A stretch of 64,000 nt of DNA from Kineothrix alysoides (GCF_000732725.1 NZ_JPNB01000001.1:1240001-1304000); one strand, 5' to 3'; shown: positions 1-9,896, counted from the first letter of the stretch. Made by a program: numbers and translations. The notes: a model not told the origin generated them from the sequence alone.

Positions 1-119
1 CCATTGTCAAAGATGCCTTTTTTGGTCCGATTACGCCTAAGGTGCAGGCATCTGTACTGCAGCTTCATCCGAACGTTACTTTGGTTGCGGACGAGGCGGC
101 GTTGTCACTTATAAAATAG
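1..119 (+). CDS. nagB: Glucosamine-6-phosphate deaminase, C-terminal end (partial)
   Basis: The window opens inside a gene; codons run in frame from base 3 to the TAG at 117-119 and give about 38 residues. The fragment contains AFFGPITPKVQASVLQLH, which I recognise as the end of NagB, the enzyme that converts glucosamine-6-phosphate to fructose-6-phosphate and ammonia. It sits 29 bp before nagA, the enzyme of the preceding step, so the two probably form one amino-sugar operon. The rest of the gene and its promoter lie outside the window. The call rests on a short tail plus context. Confidence 0.85.
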   Translation, partial: IVKDAFFGPITPKVQASVLQLHPNVTLVADEAALSLIK

Positions 120-148
120 GAAGATGCGGAAAGGGGCTTGAGATACAT

Positions 149-1285
149 ATGATTATCAAAAATGCGAAGGTTTTTACTGAAGAAGGTAGATTTATAGAGC
201 AGGATATTTATATCAAAGATGGCCGGTTTGTAAAAAGTGAGGTGCAGGCTGGTGCGGATGAGGTGATAGATGCGCAAGGATGCTTTGCTGTCCCGGGACT
301 TACGGATATTCATTTCCACGGCTGCGTGGGCTATGATTTCTGTGACGGAACGGAGGAAGCGATTACGAAGATTGCGGAATATCAGGCATCCATAGGTGTT
401 ACTTCCATCGTTCCGGCGACCATGACCTTGGGAGAGGAAATATTGACAGGCATCTGCAAGACGGCGGCAGAATACAGAAAGAACAATAAAAACGACAGGG
501 CTGCAGATTTGTGCGGAATCAATATGGAAGGGCCCTTCCTCGCGGAGAGCAAGAAGGGAGCGCAGAACAGCGCTTATCTCCACACGCCGGATGCAGGAAT
601 GTATGATCGTTTGAACGAAGCGGCTGACCATATGGTGAAGCTGGTGGCTATCGCTCCTGAAATAGAGGGTGCGATGGAATTCATCCAGTCGAAAAAGGGC
701 CAGGTGGTGCTTTCTACAGCCCATACTGCCGCGGATTACGATACCGCTTTAGAAGCTTTTGAAAAAGGAGCAACCCATGTGACTCATTTGTATAATGCGA
801 TGAATCCATATACTCATAGGGCACCGGGATTGATCGGCGCAGCTACGGATGCGGGAGCTGAGGTCGAGCTGATCTGCGACGGAGTGCACGTTCACCCTGC
901 CGTTGTCCGCAACACCTTTAAGATGTTCGGCGAGGATAAAGTAATCTTGATCAGCGACAGCATGATGGCTACCGGTCTGGATGACGGTGATTACAGCCTC
1001 GGAGGGCAGGCGGTAAAGGTCGTAGGTAATCTTGCGACCTTAGCAGACGGTACTATCGCCGGTTCCGCTACCAATTTAATGGACTGCGTGAGAACAGCGG
1101 TTCTCAAGATGCGCATTCCGTTAGAGACGGCGATTAAATGTGCGGCGGCCAACTCTGCCAAGAGTGTGGGAATATACGATGAATACGGCAGCATAACGCC
1201 TGGAAAGGTTGCCAATGTAGTTTTGCTTAAGAAGGAGGACCTTACTTTGGACTCCGTGATTTTGCGAGGAAACAAATTATCATAA
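149..1285 (+). CDS. nagA: N-acetylglucosamine-6-phosphate deacetylase
   Basis: This 378-residue cytosolic amidohydrolase removes acetate from GlcNAc-6-phosphate and supplies NagB with glucosamine-6-phosphate. Visible family marks are DIHFHGCVGYDF near residue 53 (substrate/metal region of the TIM barrel), the metal-ligand glutamate in NMEGPF near 125, the HTAAD and HLYNAMN histidine segments near 190 and 213, and the catalytic aspartate in LISDSMM near 270. The length is normal for the family. The start is the ATG at 149 after nagB. A hairpin terminator follows directly, so the nag operon ends here. Confidence 0.95.
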   Translation: MIIKNAKVFTEEGRFIEQDIYIKDGRFVKSEVQAGADEVIDAQGCFAVPGLTDIHFHGCVGYDFCDGTEEAITKIAEYQASIGVTSIVPATMTLGEEILTGICKTAAEYRKNNKNDRAADLCGINMEGPFLAESKKGAQNSAYLHTPDAGMYDRLNEAADHMVKLVAIAPEIEGAMEFIQSKKGQVVLSTAHTAADYDTALEAFEKGATHVTHLYNAMNPYTHRAPGLIGAATDAGAEVELICDGVHVHPAVVRNTFKMFGEDKVILISDSMMATGLDDGDYSLGGQAVKVVGNLATLADGTIAGSATNLMDCVRTAVLKMRIPLETAIKCAAANSAKSVGIYDEYGSITPGKVANVVLLKKEDLTLDSVILRGNKLS

Positions 1286-1299
1286 GATGCAGCAATGTT

Positions 1300-1337
1300 G
1301 GATGCGGAACGGATAAAACCGTCCGCATCCTTTTTAA
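1300..1337 (+). terminator. Rho-independent terminator after nagA
   Basis: GGATGCGGA (1300-1308) pairs with TCCGCATCC (1322-1330), and the stem is extended by CGG/CCG inside the loop. A run of five T follows. It lies 15 bp after the nagA stop. Confidence 0.9.
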
Positions 1338-1477
1338 ATTAATTTATTCGGAGCACTTTTAAAATCCTTTATTTTAGTGTATAGTACATTATGTATGAAT
1401 ATATTGTGGGAAAATATATCATATGTAGTATACGGCGCGCAGTTGCACGGCACAAAATAGAACTATGAGGAATAGGC

Positions 1478-1801
1478 ATGAATTGTAAGGATATAGATAA
1501 AATGATACCGGCCTTTTTAAATAAGGAATTGAGCGGCAGAGAACTGAACGATTTTATGGAGCACATTTCAGGATGTCCTGAATGCAAGGAGGAACTCAGC
1601 ATACAGTTTCTCGTATTGGAGGGTATGGCCAGCCTCCAGGATGGAAGCACTTTCGATTTGCAGAAGAAGTTGGACAAGCAGCTGGAGGAAGCGAGAAGGA
1701 AGCTTAAGATAAGAAAAGGCATACATTTTTTGGTATACGGTCTGGAGATTCTGGCGATTATAACCATGATAACGATTATTGTACTGATAATGATATTATA
1801 A
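1478..1801 (+). CDS. Small zinc-finger (zf-HC2) membrane protein, anti-sigma-factor-like
   Basis: This 107-residue protein starts with MNCKDIDKMIPAFLNKEL and carries the HxxxCxxC zinc motif as HISGCPEC (about residues 29-36), which is typical of the anti-sigma/zf-HC2 family. A charged, possibly coiled stretch (60-80) follows, then one transmembrane helix rich in Ile at 84-106. In the family the cytosolic zinc domain binds an ECF sigma factor and the helix anchors it. No sigma-factor gene is adjacent here, unlike the pair at 55.4-56.4 kb. The true partner, if any, is unknown. The gene stands alone between the nag terminator and polA. Confidence 0.75.
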   Translation: MNCKDIDKMIPAFLNKELSGRELNDFMEHISGCPECKEELSIQFLVLEGMASLQDGSTFDLQKKLDKQLEEARRKLKIRKGIHFLVYGLEILAIITMITIIVLIMIL

Positions 1802-1834
1802 ATAGTTTAGGGATACCGGGGAGATAGAAAGAAC

Positions 1835-4483
1835 ATGAGCAAGATAGTTTTGATAGACGGACATAGTATTCTGAACCGGGCATTTTACGGAGTGCCTGAC
1901 TTGAGCAATGCGGAGGGCCTGCATACGAATGCAGTTTACGGCTTCCTCAATATCATGTTCAAGATTCTGGAGGAGGAGAATCCACAGTATCTGGCTGTGG
2001 CCTTCGACGTCAAAGAGCCAACCTTCCGTCATGAAATATATAAGGAATATAAAGGGACGAGAAAACCGATGCCGGCAGAATTGCATGAACAGGTGCCGAT
2101 GCTTAAGGATGTACTTAAGGCGATGGGAATTAAGATATTGGAGAAGCCGGGATTAGAGGCAGACGATATTTTAGGAACTCTGGCCAAGCGTTCGGAGAAG
2201 GAGGGCATCGAAGTCGCTCTTATTTCCGGAGACAGGGACTTACTTCAAATAGCATCCGAGCATATCAAAATCAGGATTCCCAAGACAAAGGGAGGAAAGA
2301 CGGAAATAGAGGATTACTATGCAGCGGACGTAGAGGCCAAATATCAGGTAAACCCTTTGCAGTTCATCGATTTAAAGGCACTGATGGGGGATGCTTCCGA
2401 TAACATACCGGGAGTCCCGAAGGTAGGAGAAAAAACAGCTACGGAGCTGATGGTGCAGTTTGGTTCTTTGGAAGGAATCTACGAGCACATCGAAGAAGTG
2501 ACAAAGAAGGCAGTCAAGGAATCGCTTATAAATAATAGGGAGCTTGCTGATTTGAGCAGGATTCTGGCGGCGATTAACGTGAATGGCGATGTGGAATTTT
2601 CTTATGAGGATGCCGAGGTTCATGACTTTTATACGGAAGAGGCATATAAGCAGTTCAAACGGCTGGAGTTCAAGAATCTGCTCGGTCGTTTCGAAAAAGG
2701 CCCCCTCGATAACAAGCAGACGGATTACTTTAAGGAAATCACGGATCTTGCTCAGGCAGAGGATGTTTTTGAAAAGGCGCTTAGGCTGGGAGAAGGAAGG
2801 CATGTGGCCTTCGATATCGTGGAGGATAGTTGCGAAGAGGAAGATTTCGTAGGACTTTCCTTTGCGCTGGATGAAAAGGAGGTCTTTTTCATAAAGGCGG
2901 AGGGCTTCCTTACGAAAAAGTATTTGATGGACAAGCTGTCCGGTCTTGCGGGCAAGGTGAAGCTTGTTACTTATAATATAAAAAATAAATATGATTATCT
3001 TGGAACGGATAGAACAGAGGTGTTGTTCGATATATTGATAGCCGCTTATTTGCTGAACCCCCTGAAAAACGATTACGATCCTGAGGATATTGCCAATGAG
3101 CATCTGGGACTTATGATTCCTTCCAAAGCCCAGTTGTTTGGAAAAGAACGCCTTAAGAAGGCGGCGCAGGACAGAGCGAAAGAGCTTGTGGAGTATGCTT
3201 GCTTCCTTGCCTATGTGGAATACATGGCGGCGCCTGTATTGGAGAAGAAGCTGGCTGAGACTGGAATGGATAAGCTGATGCACGAGATAGAGATGCCCTT
3301 GTCCTATGTGCTCTATGATATGGAGAAAGAGGGCATTCAGGTAATGCCTGAGGAATTGAAGCGATACGGAGATGCGCTGAACGGGCGTATCGAAGAGCTG
3401 GAAGCGGATATTCACGAGCAGGCGGGGAGCGATTTCAATATTAATTCACCCAAGCAGCTCGGAGAGATATTATTTGAAAAGCTGGGAATGTCCGGCGGGA
3501 AAAAGACGAAAACGGGATATTCCACGGCGGCGGATGTGCTCGACAAGCTTGCGCCGGATTATCCCATTGTAGCAGATATACTGGAATACAGAGGTTTGAC
3601 GAAATTAAAGTCTACCTATGCGGATGGTTTGGCGGTATATATCGGAGAGGACAATCGGATACACAGTACCTTTAACCAGACGATTACCGCTACCGGACGA
3701 ATCAGCTCCACAGAGCCGAATTTGCAGAATATACCGATGCGCATGGAGCTGGGAAGACTGATAAGGAAGGTGTTCGTTCCCAAAAAGGGCTTTGTGTTTA
3801 CCGATGCGGATTACTCCCAGATAGAGCTTCGTGTGCTGGCCCATATGTCGGGGGACGAACAGTTGATAGAAGCTTATCGCATGGATGAGGATATTCATAG
3901 AATTACGGCGTCGAAAGTATTCCATACCCCCTTCGAGGCGGTAACAGACTTACAGAGGCGCAACGCCAAGGCGGTAAATTTTGGAATCGTATACGGCATC
4001 AGCTCCTTCGGTCTTAGTCAGGGCCTTAGTATTTCCAGGAAAGAAGCGGCGGAATATATCGAACAGTACTTCGCCACCTATCCGGGCGTGAAGAATTTTC
4101 TTGATAAGCTGGTAGAGGATGCGAAAAAGAACGGCTACGTAACCACGATGTTCGGTCGAAGGAGGCCGGTACCGGAGCTTTCCTCCAGCAATTTCATGCA
4201 ACGTTCCTTTGGAGAAAGAGTAGCTATGAATTCCCCTATACAAGGAACCGCAGCGGATATCATTAAAGTGGCGATGATCCGGGTGTGGAAACGGCTGAAG
4301 GAGGAGGACCTGCAATCGAAGCTTATTTTGCAGGTGCATGACGAGTTGTTAGTGGAGACTGCCTCTGAGGAGCTTTCGCAAGTGGAGCGTATCCTGAAGG
4401 AAGAAATGTGTGCGGCCGCAGATTTGGAGGTCGTACTGGAAACGGATATGCACACGGGAGACAATTGGTATGAAGCCAAATAA
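1835..4483 (+). CDS. polA: DNA polymerase I
   Basis: This 882-residue polymerase performs repair and Okazaki-fragment processing. Residues 1-290 form the 5'-nuclease domain (DGHSILNRAFYG near 8, GDRDLLQ, GDASDNIPGVPKVGEKTA). Family A polymerase motifs are complete: motif A DYSQIELR near 658, motif B RRNAKAVNFGIVYG near 707, motif C QVHDELLVE near 832. The middle 3'-5' exonuclease-type domain (about 300-470) is degenerate: the D-x-E of motif I reads FDIVED near 325 and the later Asp ligands are not evident, so proofreading is probably absent, as in many Gram-positive Pol I. It overlaps coaE by 14 nt, which implies translational coupling. Confidence 0.97.
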   Translation: MSKIVLIDGHSILNRAFYGVPDLSNAEGLHTNAVYGFLNIMFKILEEENPQYLAVAFDVKEPTFRHEIYKEYKGTRKPMPAELHEQVPMLKDVLKAMGIKILEKPGLEADDILGTLAKRSEKEGIEVALISGDRDLLQIASEHIKIRIPKTKGGKTEIEDYYAADVEAKYQVNPLQFIDLKALMGDASDNIPGVPKVGEKTATELMVQFGSLEGIYEHIEEVTKKAVKESLINNRELADLSRILAAINVNGDVEFSYEDAEVHDFYTEEAYKQFKRLEFKNLLGRFEKGPLDNKQTDYFKEITDLAQAEDVFEKALRLGEGRHVAFDIVEDSCEEEDFVGLSFALDEKEVFFIKAEGFLTKKYLMDKLSGLAGKVKLVTYNIKNKYDYLGTDRTEVLFDILIAAYLLNPLKNDYDPEDIANEHLGLMIPSKAQLFGKERLKKAAQDRAKELVEYACFLAYVEYMAAPVLEKKLAETGMDKLMHEIEMPLSYVLYDMEKEGIQVMPEELKRYGDALNGRIEELEADIHEQAGSDFNINSPKQLGEILFEKLGMSGGKKTKTGYSTAADVLDKLAPDYPIVADILEYRGLTKLKSTYADGLAVYIGEDNRIHSTFNQTITATGRISSTEPNLQNIPMRMELGRLIRKVFVPKKGFVFTDADYSQIELRVLAHMSGDEQLIEAYRMDEDIHRITASKVFHTPFEAVTDLQRRNAKAVNFGIVYGISSFGLSQGLSISRKEAAEYIEQYFATYPGVKNFLDKLVEDAKKNGYVTTMFGRRRPVPELSSSNFMQRSFGERVAMNSPIQGTAADIIKVAMIRVWKRLKEEDLQSKLILQVHDELLVETASEELSQVERILKEEMCAAADLEVVLETDMHTGDNWYEAK

Positions 4484-5090
4484 GACTTGGATTATCGGCA
4501 TTACCGGAGGAGTGGGTTCCGGTAAAACGGAGGTTTTATCCTATATAAAAGATAAGTATAACTGTTCTGTTATTTTTGCAGACGAAGTAGCACATAAAGT
4601 GCAGGCGCCGGGACAGGGCTGCTATGGAGAGCTGGTAGCTCTTTTGGGAGAGGACATCTTAGCAGGGGACGGGCAAATCAATAGGGCTAAGATGGCAGGG
4701 AAAATTTTTGCTGACGGGGAACTTTTAAAAAGAGTGAACCAAATCGTACATCCGGCAGTAAAGAGATATATTTTAGATGAAATAGACAGAGAAAAAGAAG
4801 AAGGAAAAATAGACTTCCTATTCATAGAAGCCGCGCTGTTGATCGAGGACGGCTATGTGAATATCGCGGACGAGCTATGGTATATCTTCGCATCAGAGGA
4901 TGTTCGAAGAGAACGCCTTAAAAGCTCCCGTTCCTACAGCGATGCGAAAATAGACGGAATTCTTGGAAGTCAGCTTTCGGAAGAAGAATATAAGAAGCAT
5001 TGCAAGGTATGGATCGATAACGGTGGCAGTAAACAGAAGACCTATGAGCAGATCGATAAGAAATTGGAGGAATACCTGTGGCAGAAATGA
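4470..5090 (+). CDS. coaE: Dephospho-CoA kinase
   Basis: CoaE phosphorylates the 3' hydroxyl of dephospho-CoA, the last step of CoA synthesis, in the cytosol. The protein (206 residues from ATG 4470) shows the P-loop GITGGVGSGKTEV near residue 10, DEVAHKV near 33 and the IVHPAVK segment near 90, with the family's usual length. An in-frame upstream start at 4410 lies inside polA and would add 20 residues of polA-overlapping sequence; MKPNKTWIIGITGG is the normal start. It overlaps polA upstream and the FtsA-like gene downstream (13 nt), so the three are probably one translational unit. Confidence 0.95.
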   Translation: MKPNKTWIIGITGGVGSGKTEVLSYIKDKYNCSVIFADEVAHKVQAPGQGCYGELVALLGEDILAGDGQINRAKMAGKIFADGELLKRVNQIVHPAVKRYILDEIDREKEEGKIDFLFIEAALLIEDGYVNIADELWYIFASEDVRRERLKSSRSYSDAKIDGILGSQLSEEEYKKHCKVWIDNGGSKQKTYEQIDKKLEEYLWQK

Positions 5091-7258
5091 GTAAAGAGCA
5101 CTCAATGAAAAAGTATCCGGGACAAATGGTTTTTGGTTTGGATATCGGAACGAGAAGTATTGTCGGTACGGTAGGATATCGCAATAATGATCGTTTTTAT
5201 GTTGTGGCACAGCGCATGAAAGAGCATGAGACTCGGGCTATGATAGACGGGCAGATTCATGATATACATAAGGTAGGGGAGACGATCAAGGCCGTAAAGG
5301 AAGAGCTGGAGGAAGTTACCGGCCGTAAGCTTGCGGAGACGTGTATCGCAGCGGCGGGCCGTGTGCTCCGTACGGTGAACGTAACGGCAGATTGTGAATT
5401 TGGCAGCGACAAGGAAATTACAAGGGAGGACATTTATGCTCTTTCCACTATGGGAGTGGAAAAGGCATACGGGGAATTCCAGACCTTAAACGATACGGAT
5501 ATGAAATTCTACTGCGTAGGATATTCAGTAGTTCGCTATTACATTAACCATTATCCGATTTCTAATCCGGAGGGGCATAAGGCGAAGGTAATCAGTGCGG
5601 ATATGATTGCAACATTTCTGCCGGACGATGTGGTGGATGGCCTTTATAAAGCGGTGGGAATCGCAGGGCTGAATGTGGCGAATATGACCTTGGAGCCCAT
5701 CGCGGCAATTCAGGTGGCTATTCCTGAGATGTATCGGATGCTTAATATCGCCTTGGTGGATGTGGGCGCCGGAACGTCGGATATTTCCATCACGAAGGAT
5801 GGAAGTATTACTGCCTTCGGTATGATTCCCATGGCAGGTGATGCTTTGACGGAAACAATAGCGCGCCATTGCCTGGTAGATTTCGGAACGGCTGAGCAGA
5901 TAAAGCGGAATGCGGGAGAGCTTGAAATCATTACTTATAAGGACATTATGGGCCTTGAGCAGACAATTTCTAAAGCCGAGGTTTTAGAGGTAGCGAATCC
6001 CGTCATTAAAGAAATGGCGATGCAGATATCTGAAAAGATTAAGGAGTTAAACGGCGGAAAGGCTGTCAGCGCAGTATTCGTTGTAGGCGGCGGCGGAAAG
6101 ATGGAAGGGTATACGGATACCCTTGCCGAGGATTTGGGCATACAGAAGGAAAGAGTTGCCGTGCGTGGAGAGGAAGTCATGCAGAAGATAGAGTTTCTGG
6201 AGGAGAATGTGAAGAAGGATTCCCTTCTGGTAACTCCTATCGGTATCTGCTTAAGTTTTTATGAGCAGAGCAATAACTTTATCTTCGTGGATTTCAACGG
6301 AGAGAGAGTAAAGCTGTACGATAACAATATGCTGTCGGTGGCGGATGCCGCCATTCAGGCAGAGTTTCCCAACGAAGGTCTTTTCCCGAGGAGGGGGAAG
6401 GAGCTGAACTTTACAGTTGGCGGAAAGGCGAGAATCGTCAGAGGACAGTTGGGAGAAGCGGCAGTAATAAGGGTGAACGGCGAGGCGGCGGACATCCATA
6501 CGCCCATTCACGGCGGAGATAAGATCGAAGTGATCGCATCTACTGCGGGCGAACCGGCGGCTATGGAATTGGGGGCGCTGAATGAGTTTGGCGATGTTAT
6601 AAATGTGATTGTCAATGAGAAAAAAATTGAGCTTCCTAAATTTGCCAGTGTAAACGGCGAACTTCAGTCGAAGTTCTACGACGTTAAGGAAAACGATGCT
6701 ATCGAGCTGCTGAATTATTATACAGTGAGACAGATTTCAGATTTTATGGATGTCATCATCGACAAGAAGATGAATTTGTATGTAAACAATAAACTGGCAG
6801 ATATGGACACTTTCGTATATGAGAATTTCTCAGTTATATGGACGATGGAGACGCTTAAGCTTTCGGATGTGGAGAGAGACATGGAAGAAGGCGGAGAAGA
6901 AGGATATGACGAGGAGAATGCCGTAGAGGGAGCATATGTGAGTGATCCATATGAAGACGCAGAAGCTGCAGGGGAAGAGCAGGCAGAGGAGAAAGTGTCT
7001 GGTCAGGGACCTCTAAGCTCTGAAAACGCGCCGATGCAGGCGGCAGAAAGTACGGTAATTGCCGTAATTGTAAACGGCAAGCCCGTAGCGTTGGCGGGAA
7101 AAAGCGCCTATGTATATGTGGATGTATTTTCCTATATCGATTTCGACTTGTCCAAACCTCAAGGCTCAGCAGTGATTACTATGCTGAACGGGCGGGAGGC
7201 CAAGTACATGGAACCGTTGCAAAACGGGGACACGGTGGAGATATATTGGAAGAAGTAG
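5078..7258 (+). CDS. FtsA-like actin-fold protein with long C-terminal extension
   Basis: The protein has 726 residues and starts at GTG 5078, with GGAGG at 5066-5070 fixing the start. The N-terminal ~400 residues are an actin/Hsp70-fold ATPase of the FtsA/PilM type: phosphate-1 motif VFGLDIGTRSIVGTV, phosphate-2 LVDVGAGTSDISI, and the adenosine-binding VFVVGGGGKMEGY. FtsA proper is about 420 residues and tethers FtsZ to the membrane by a C-terminal amphipathic helix. Here a further ~330 residues follow, including FTVGGKARIV-type beta-rich modules and an acidic Glu/Ala-rich linker (about 600-655). I see no terminal amphipathic helix. Division or cell-envelope scaffolding is the family inference; the extension is unexplained. 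Confidence 0.75.
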   Translation: MAEMSKEHSMKKYPGQMVFGLDIGTRSIVGTVGYRNNDRFYVVAQRMKEHETRAMIDGQIHDIHKVGETIKAVKEELEEVTGRKLAETCIAAAGRVLRTVNVTADCEFGSDKEITREDIYALSTMGVEKAYGEFQTLNDTDMKFYCVGYSVVRYYINHYPISNPEGHKAKVISADMIATFLPDDVVDGLYKAVGIAGLNVANMTLEPIAAIQVAIPEMYRMLNIALVDVGAGTSDISITKDGSITAFGMIPMAGDALTETIARHCLVDFGTAEQIKRNAGELEIITYKDIMGLEQTISKAEVLEVANPVIKEMAMQISEKIKELNGGKAVSAVFVVGGGGKMEGYTDTLAEDLGIQKERVAVRGEEVMQKIEFLEENVKKDSLLVTPIGICLSFYEQSNNFIFVDFNGERVKLYDNNMLSVADAAIQAEFPNEGLFPRRGKELNFTVGGKARIVRGQLGEAAVIRVNGEAADIHTPIHGGDKIEVIASTAGEPAAMELGALNEFGDVINVIVNEKKIELPKFASVNGELQSKFYDVKENDAIELLNYYTVRQISDFMDVIIDKKMNLYVNNKLADMDTFVYENFSVIWTMETLKLSDVERDMEEGGEEGYDEENAVEGAYVSDPYEDAEAAGEEQAEEKVSGQGPLSSENAPMQAAESTVIAVIVNGKPVALAGKSAYVYVDVFSYIDFDLSKPQGSAVITMLNGREAKYMEPLQNGDTVEIYWKK

Positions 7259-7329
7259 CAATATTTTGAATGAAAATATTGTGCCTGCGGTTCAAAGCCT
7301 GCAGGCATTGGAAAGGCGTGGAGACTAAT

Positions 7330-8130
7330 ATGCGGTTATGCAGTATAGCCAGTGGAAGCAGCGGGAACTGTATCTATGTGGGTTCCGATACGACTCATCT
7401 GCTGGTGGATGTGGGAATCAGCGGTAAAAGGACAAAAGAAGGGCTGGAAAAGCTGGGAGTGAAACCGGAGGAATTAGACGGAATATTCATTACCCATGAG
7501 CACAACGACCATATTAACGGCTTAGGCGTAATGGCGAGAAAATATGGAATTCCCGTTTACGGAACGAGGGGAACGCTTCAGGCGATAAAGGAGACGTCGT
7601 CGGTAGGACAAATTGATGAGTCACTTTTTCAGGAGATTGAGGCGGATACCAAGATTACGGTAAAGGATATGGTATTGAATCCCATGCGGATTTCTCATGA
7701 TGCGGCGGAGCCGGTGGCGTATCGTATCTGCCACGGAAAGCAGAAGCTCGGTATCATTACCGACTTAGGCTGCTATAATGACTATACGGTGGAATGTTTA
7801 AAGGGAATGAACGCCCTCCTGATGGAGGCGAATCATGACGTGAACATGCTTCAGGTAGGCCCTTATCCGTACTATCTGAAAAAGAGAATATTGGGAGACA
7901 GAGGCCATTTGTCCAACGAGCTTTGCGGCAGACTTCTTTCCCGGATATTGAACGATAATCTGCAAACGATTATTTTAGGCCATTTGAGTAAGGAAAATAA
8001 TTTGCCGGAGCTGGCATATGAAGCCGTAAGGGTGGAAATTGCCATGGCAGATAACGAGTACAAGATCAATGATTTTCCGATTCGCGTGGCTAGCAGGAGT
8101 GAGGTATCGGAAATGGTAGTAATCGCATAA
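7330..8130 (+). CDS. MBL-fold metallohydrolase, YycJ/WalJ type
   Basis: This 266-residue protein (from ATG 7330) begins MRLCSIASGSSGNCIYVGSD, a signature of the YycJ/WalJ single-domain metallo-beta-lactamase family. The metal-binding motif THEHNDHI is near residue 57, with later ligands in RISHDAAEP and LGHLSKENN. In Bacillus the homologue is a 5'-3' exonuclease linked to DNA repair. An in-frame start at 7270 would add 20 residues but crosses a hairpin (TGCCTGC/GCAGGCA) and gives a non-family N-terminus, so I prefer 7330. It follows the FtsA-like gene and precedes the ACT gene. Confidence 0.88.
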   Translation: MRLCSIASGSSGNCIYVGSDTTHLLVDVGISGKRTKEGLEKLGVKPEELDGIFITHEHNDHINGLGVMARKYGIPVYGTRGTLQAIKETSSVGQIDESLFQEIEADTKITVKDMVLNPMRISHDAAEPVAYRICHGKQKLGIITDLGCYNDYTVECLKGMNALLMEANHDVNMLQVGPYPYYLKKRILGDRGHLSNELCGRLLSRILNDNLQTIILGHLSKENNLPELAYEAVRVEIAMADNEYKINDFPIRVASRSEVSEMVVIA

Positions 8131-8191
8131 TAATGAGCAAAAAATGCCCATAATGAGTAAAGAATGCGCATAGGGAATGAGGAGGAAAATT

Positions 8192-8464
8192 ATGAAGAGG
8201 ACAATTATTACGGTAGTAGGTAAGGACACAGTGGGTATCATAGCGAAAGTATGTACATATCTTGCGAAGAACGATATTAATATATTGGATATTTCCCAGA
8301 CGATCGTTCAGGGCTATTTCAATATGATGATGATCGTTGATACCAATCAGACAAGCAGGCACTTTGGGGATATCGTGGATGAGCTGTCCGCTCTCGGAGA
8401 GGAAATTGGCGTTATCATCAAATGCCAGAAGGAAGAAATCTTCGACACCATGCACAGAATATAG
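8192..8464 (+). CDS. ACT-domain protein, UPF0237 type
   Basis: This 90-residue single ACT domain begins [20 protein letters not shown], with the DxVGI loop typical of ligand-sensing ACT domains. The start is ATG 8192, placed by the GAGGAGG ribosome site just upstream. It is followed 19 bp later by the UPF0210 gene; this pairing is recurrent in Firmicutes, and the ACT protein is presumed to regulate or bind its partner. The ligand is unknown. Confidence 0.88.
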   Translation: MKRTIITVVGKDTVGIIAKVCTYLAKNDINILDISQTIVQGYFNMMMIVDTNQTSRHFGDIVDELSALGEEIGVIIKCQKEEIFDTMHRI

Positions 8465-8483
8465 AGGAAAGAGGGACAGACCC

Positions 8484-9848
8484 ATGATTAATATATTTGA
8501 AGTCGCGGAAACGAACCAGATGATAGAAAAAGAGAATCTGGATGTTAGGACAATTACCCTCGGTATCAGCCTATTGGACTGTATCGATTCCGATCTAAAC
8601 AAGCTTAATGACAAAATATACCATAAAATTTATGATGCAGCGAAGGATTTGGTAAAAACCGGCGAAGAAATCTCCAGAGAATTCGGAATCCCCATTGTAA
8701 ATAAGAGAATATCCGTAACGCCTATCGCGCTAATCGGCGGTGCAGCGTGTCAGACGACAGAGGACTTCGCTTCCATAGCGAGAACCTTGGATAAGGTGGC
8801 TCATGAGGTGGGAGTGAACTTTATCGGAGGCTATTCTGCGCAGGTTTCTAAGGGAATGACTCCGGCGGACAGGCTTTTGATCGAATCCATTCCGCTGGCG
8901 CTTTCCACCACGGAGAGAGTGTGCAGCTCCGTCAACCTGGGTTCCACCAAGACCGGAATCAATATGGATGCGGTGAAGCTGATGGGCGAAATCATATTGC
9001 AGACTGCGGAATACACGAAGGAGGACGACTCCTTGGGCTGTGCGAAGCTTGTAGTATTTTGCAATGCGCCGGATGACAATCCGTTCATGGCGGGTGCCTT
9101 CCACGGCGTGACAGAGGAAGATAAGATCATTAACGTAGGTGTCAGCGGGCCGGGAGTTGTGAAGACGGCATTGAGTAAAGTACGGGGAGAGAATTTCGAA
9201 GTGCTGTGCGAGACGATTAAAAAGACTGCTTTCAAGGTGACGAGAGTGGGACAGTTAGTAGCGCAGGAGGCATCCAAACGGTTGAACGTTCCTTTTGGTA
9301 TCGTGGACTTGTCTTTAGCGCCTACCCCTGCGGTAGGAGACAGCGTAGCAGAGATTCTGTGCGAGATAGGGCTGGAATATGCAGGTGCGCCGGGAACCAC
9401 GGCTGCATTGGCACTTTTGAACGATCAGGTGAAGAAGGGCGGCGTCATGGCATCTTCCTATGTAGGCGGTTTAAGCGGTGCGTTTATTCCGGTCAGTGAG
9501 GATCAGGGAATGATTGACGCAGTGATAGCGGGAGCACTTTCCTTAGAGAAGCTTGAGGCTATGACTTGTGTATGCTCCGTAGGTTTGGATATGATAGCCA
9601 TTCCCGGTGATACGAAGGCGACGACTATTTCCGGCATTATTGCCGATGAGATGGCTATCGGTATGATTAACCAGAAAACCACGGCAGTGCGTCTTATCCC
9701 GGTTATCGGAAAAGGGGTGGGCGAGACGGTGGAATTCGGCGGTTTATTAGGATATGCACCGATCATGCCGGTCAATAATTTTTCCTGCGCCGATTTTATT
9801 AACCGGGGCGGAAGGATACCGGCTCCCATTCATAGCTTTAAAAATTAG
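8484..9848 (+). CDS. PFL-family protein, UPF0210 (DUF711)
   Basis: The protein has 454 residues from ATG 8484 ([18 protein letters not shown]). Family marks are the [12 protein letters not shown] segment, the glycine-rich [13 protein letters not shown] near 115, the [10 protein letters not shown] segment and the C-terminal [19 protein letters not shown]. The fold is related to pyruvate formate-lyase, but I see no glycyl-radical motif (RVxGY), so PFL-type chemistry is not supported. Its length is normal for UPF0210. It is presumably cotranscribed with the ACT gene, and a terminator follows. Function is not established for the family. Confidence 0.88.
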   Translation: MINIFEVAETNQMIEKENLDVRTITLGISLLDCIDSDLNKLNDKIYHKIYDAAKDLVKTGEEISREFGIPIVNKRISVTPIALIGGAACQTTEDFASIARTLDKVAHEVGVNFIGGYSAQVSKGMTPADRLLIESIPLALSTTERVCSSVNLGSTKTGINMDAVKLMGEIILQTAEYTKEDDSLGCAKLVVFCNAPDDNPFMAGAFHGVTEEDKIINVGVSGPGVVKTALSKVRGENFEVLCETIKKTAFKVTRVGQLVAQEASKRLNVPFGIVDLSLAPTPAVGDSVAEILCEIGLEYAGAPGTTAALALLNDQVKKGGVMASSYVGGLSGAFIPVSEDQGMIDAVIAGALSLEKLEAMTCVCSVGLDMIAIPGDTKATTISGIIADEMAIGMINQKTTAVRLIPVIGKGVGETVEFGGLLGYAPIMPVNNFSCADFINRGGRIPAPIHSFKN

Positions 9849-9863
9849 CAGTCGAATTAATGG

Positions 9864-9896
9864 TCTGACGGGTTAATCTGCCCGTCAGATTTTCTA
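9864..9896 (+). terminator. Rho-independent terminator after the UPF0210 gene
   Basis: TCTGACGGG (9864-9872) pairs with CCCGTCAGA (9881-9889) around an 8-nt loop and is followed by TTTTCT. Confidence 0.88.

Noticed and set aside
2372-3415. 347-codon minus-strand frame opposite polA
   Set aside because: Shadow of polA; no ribosome site, no recognisable domain.
8484-9848. Active pyruvate formate-lyase
   Set aside because: No glycyl-radical motif and no activase gene; it matches UPF0210.
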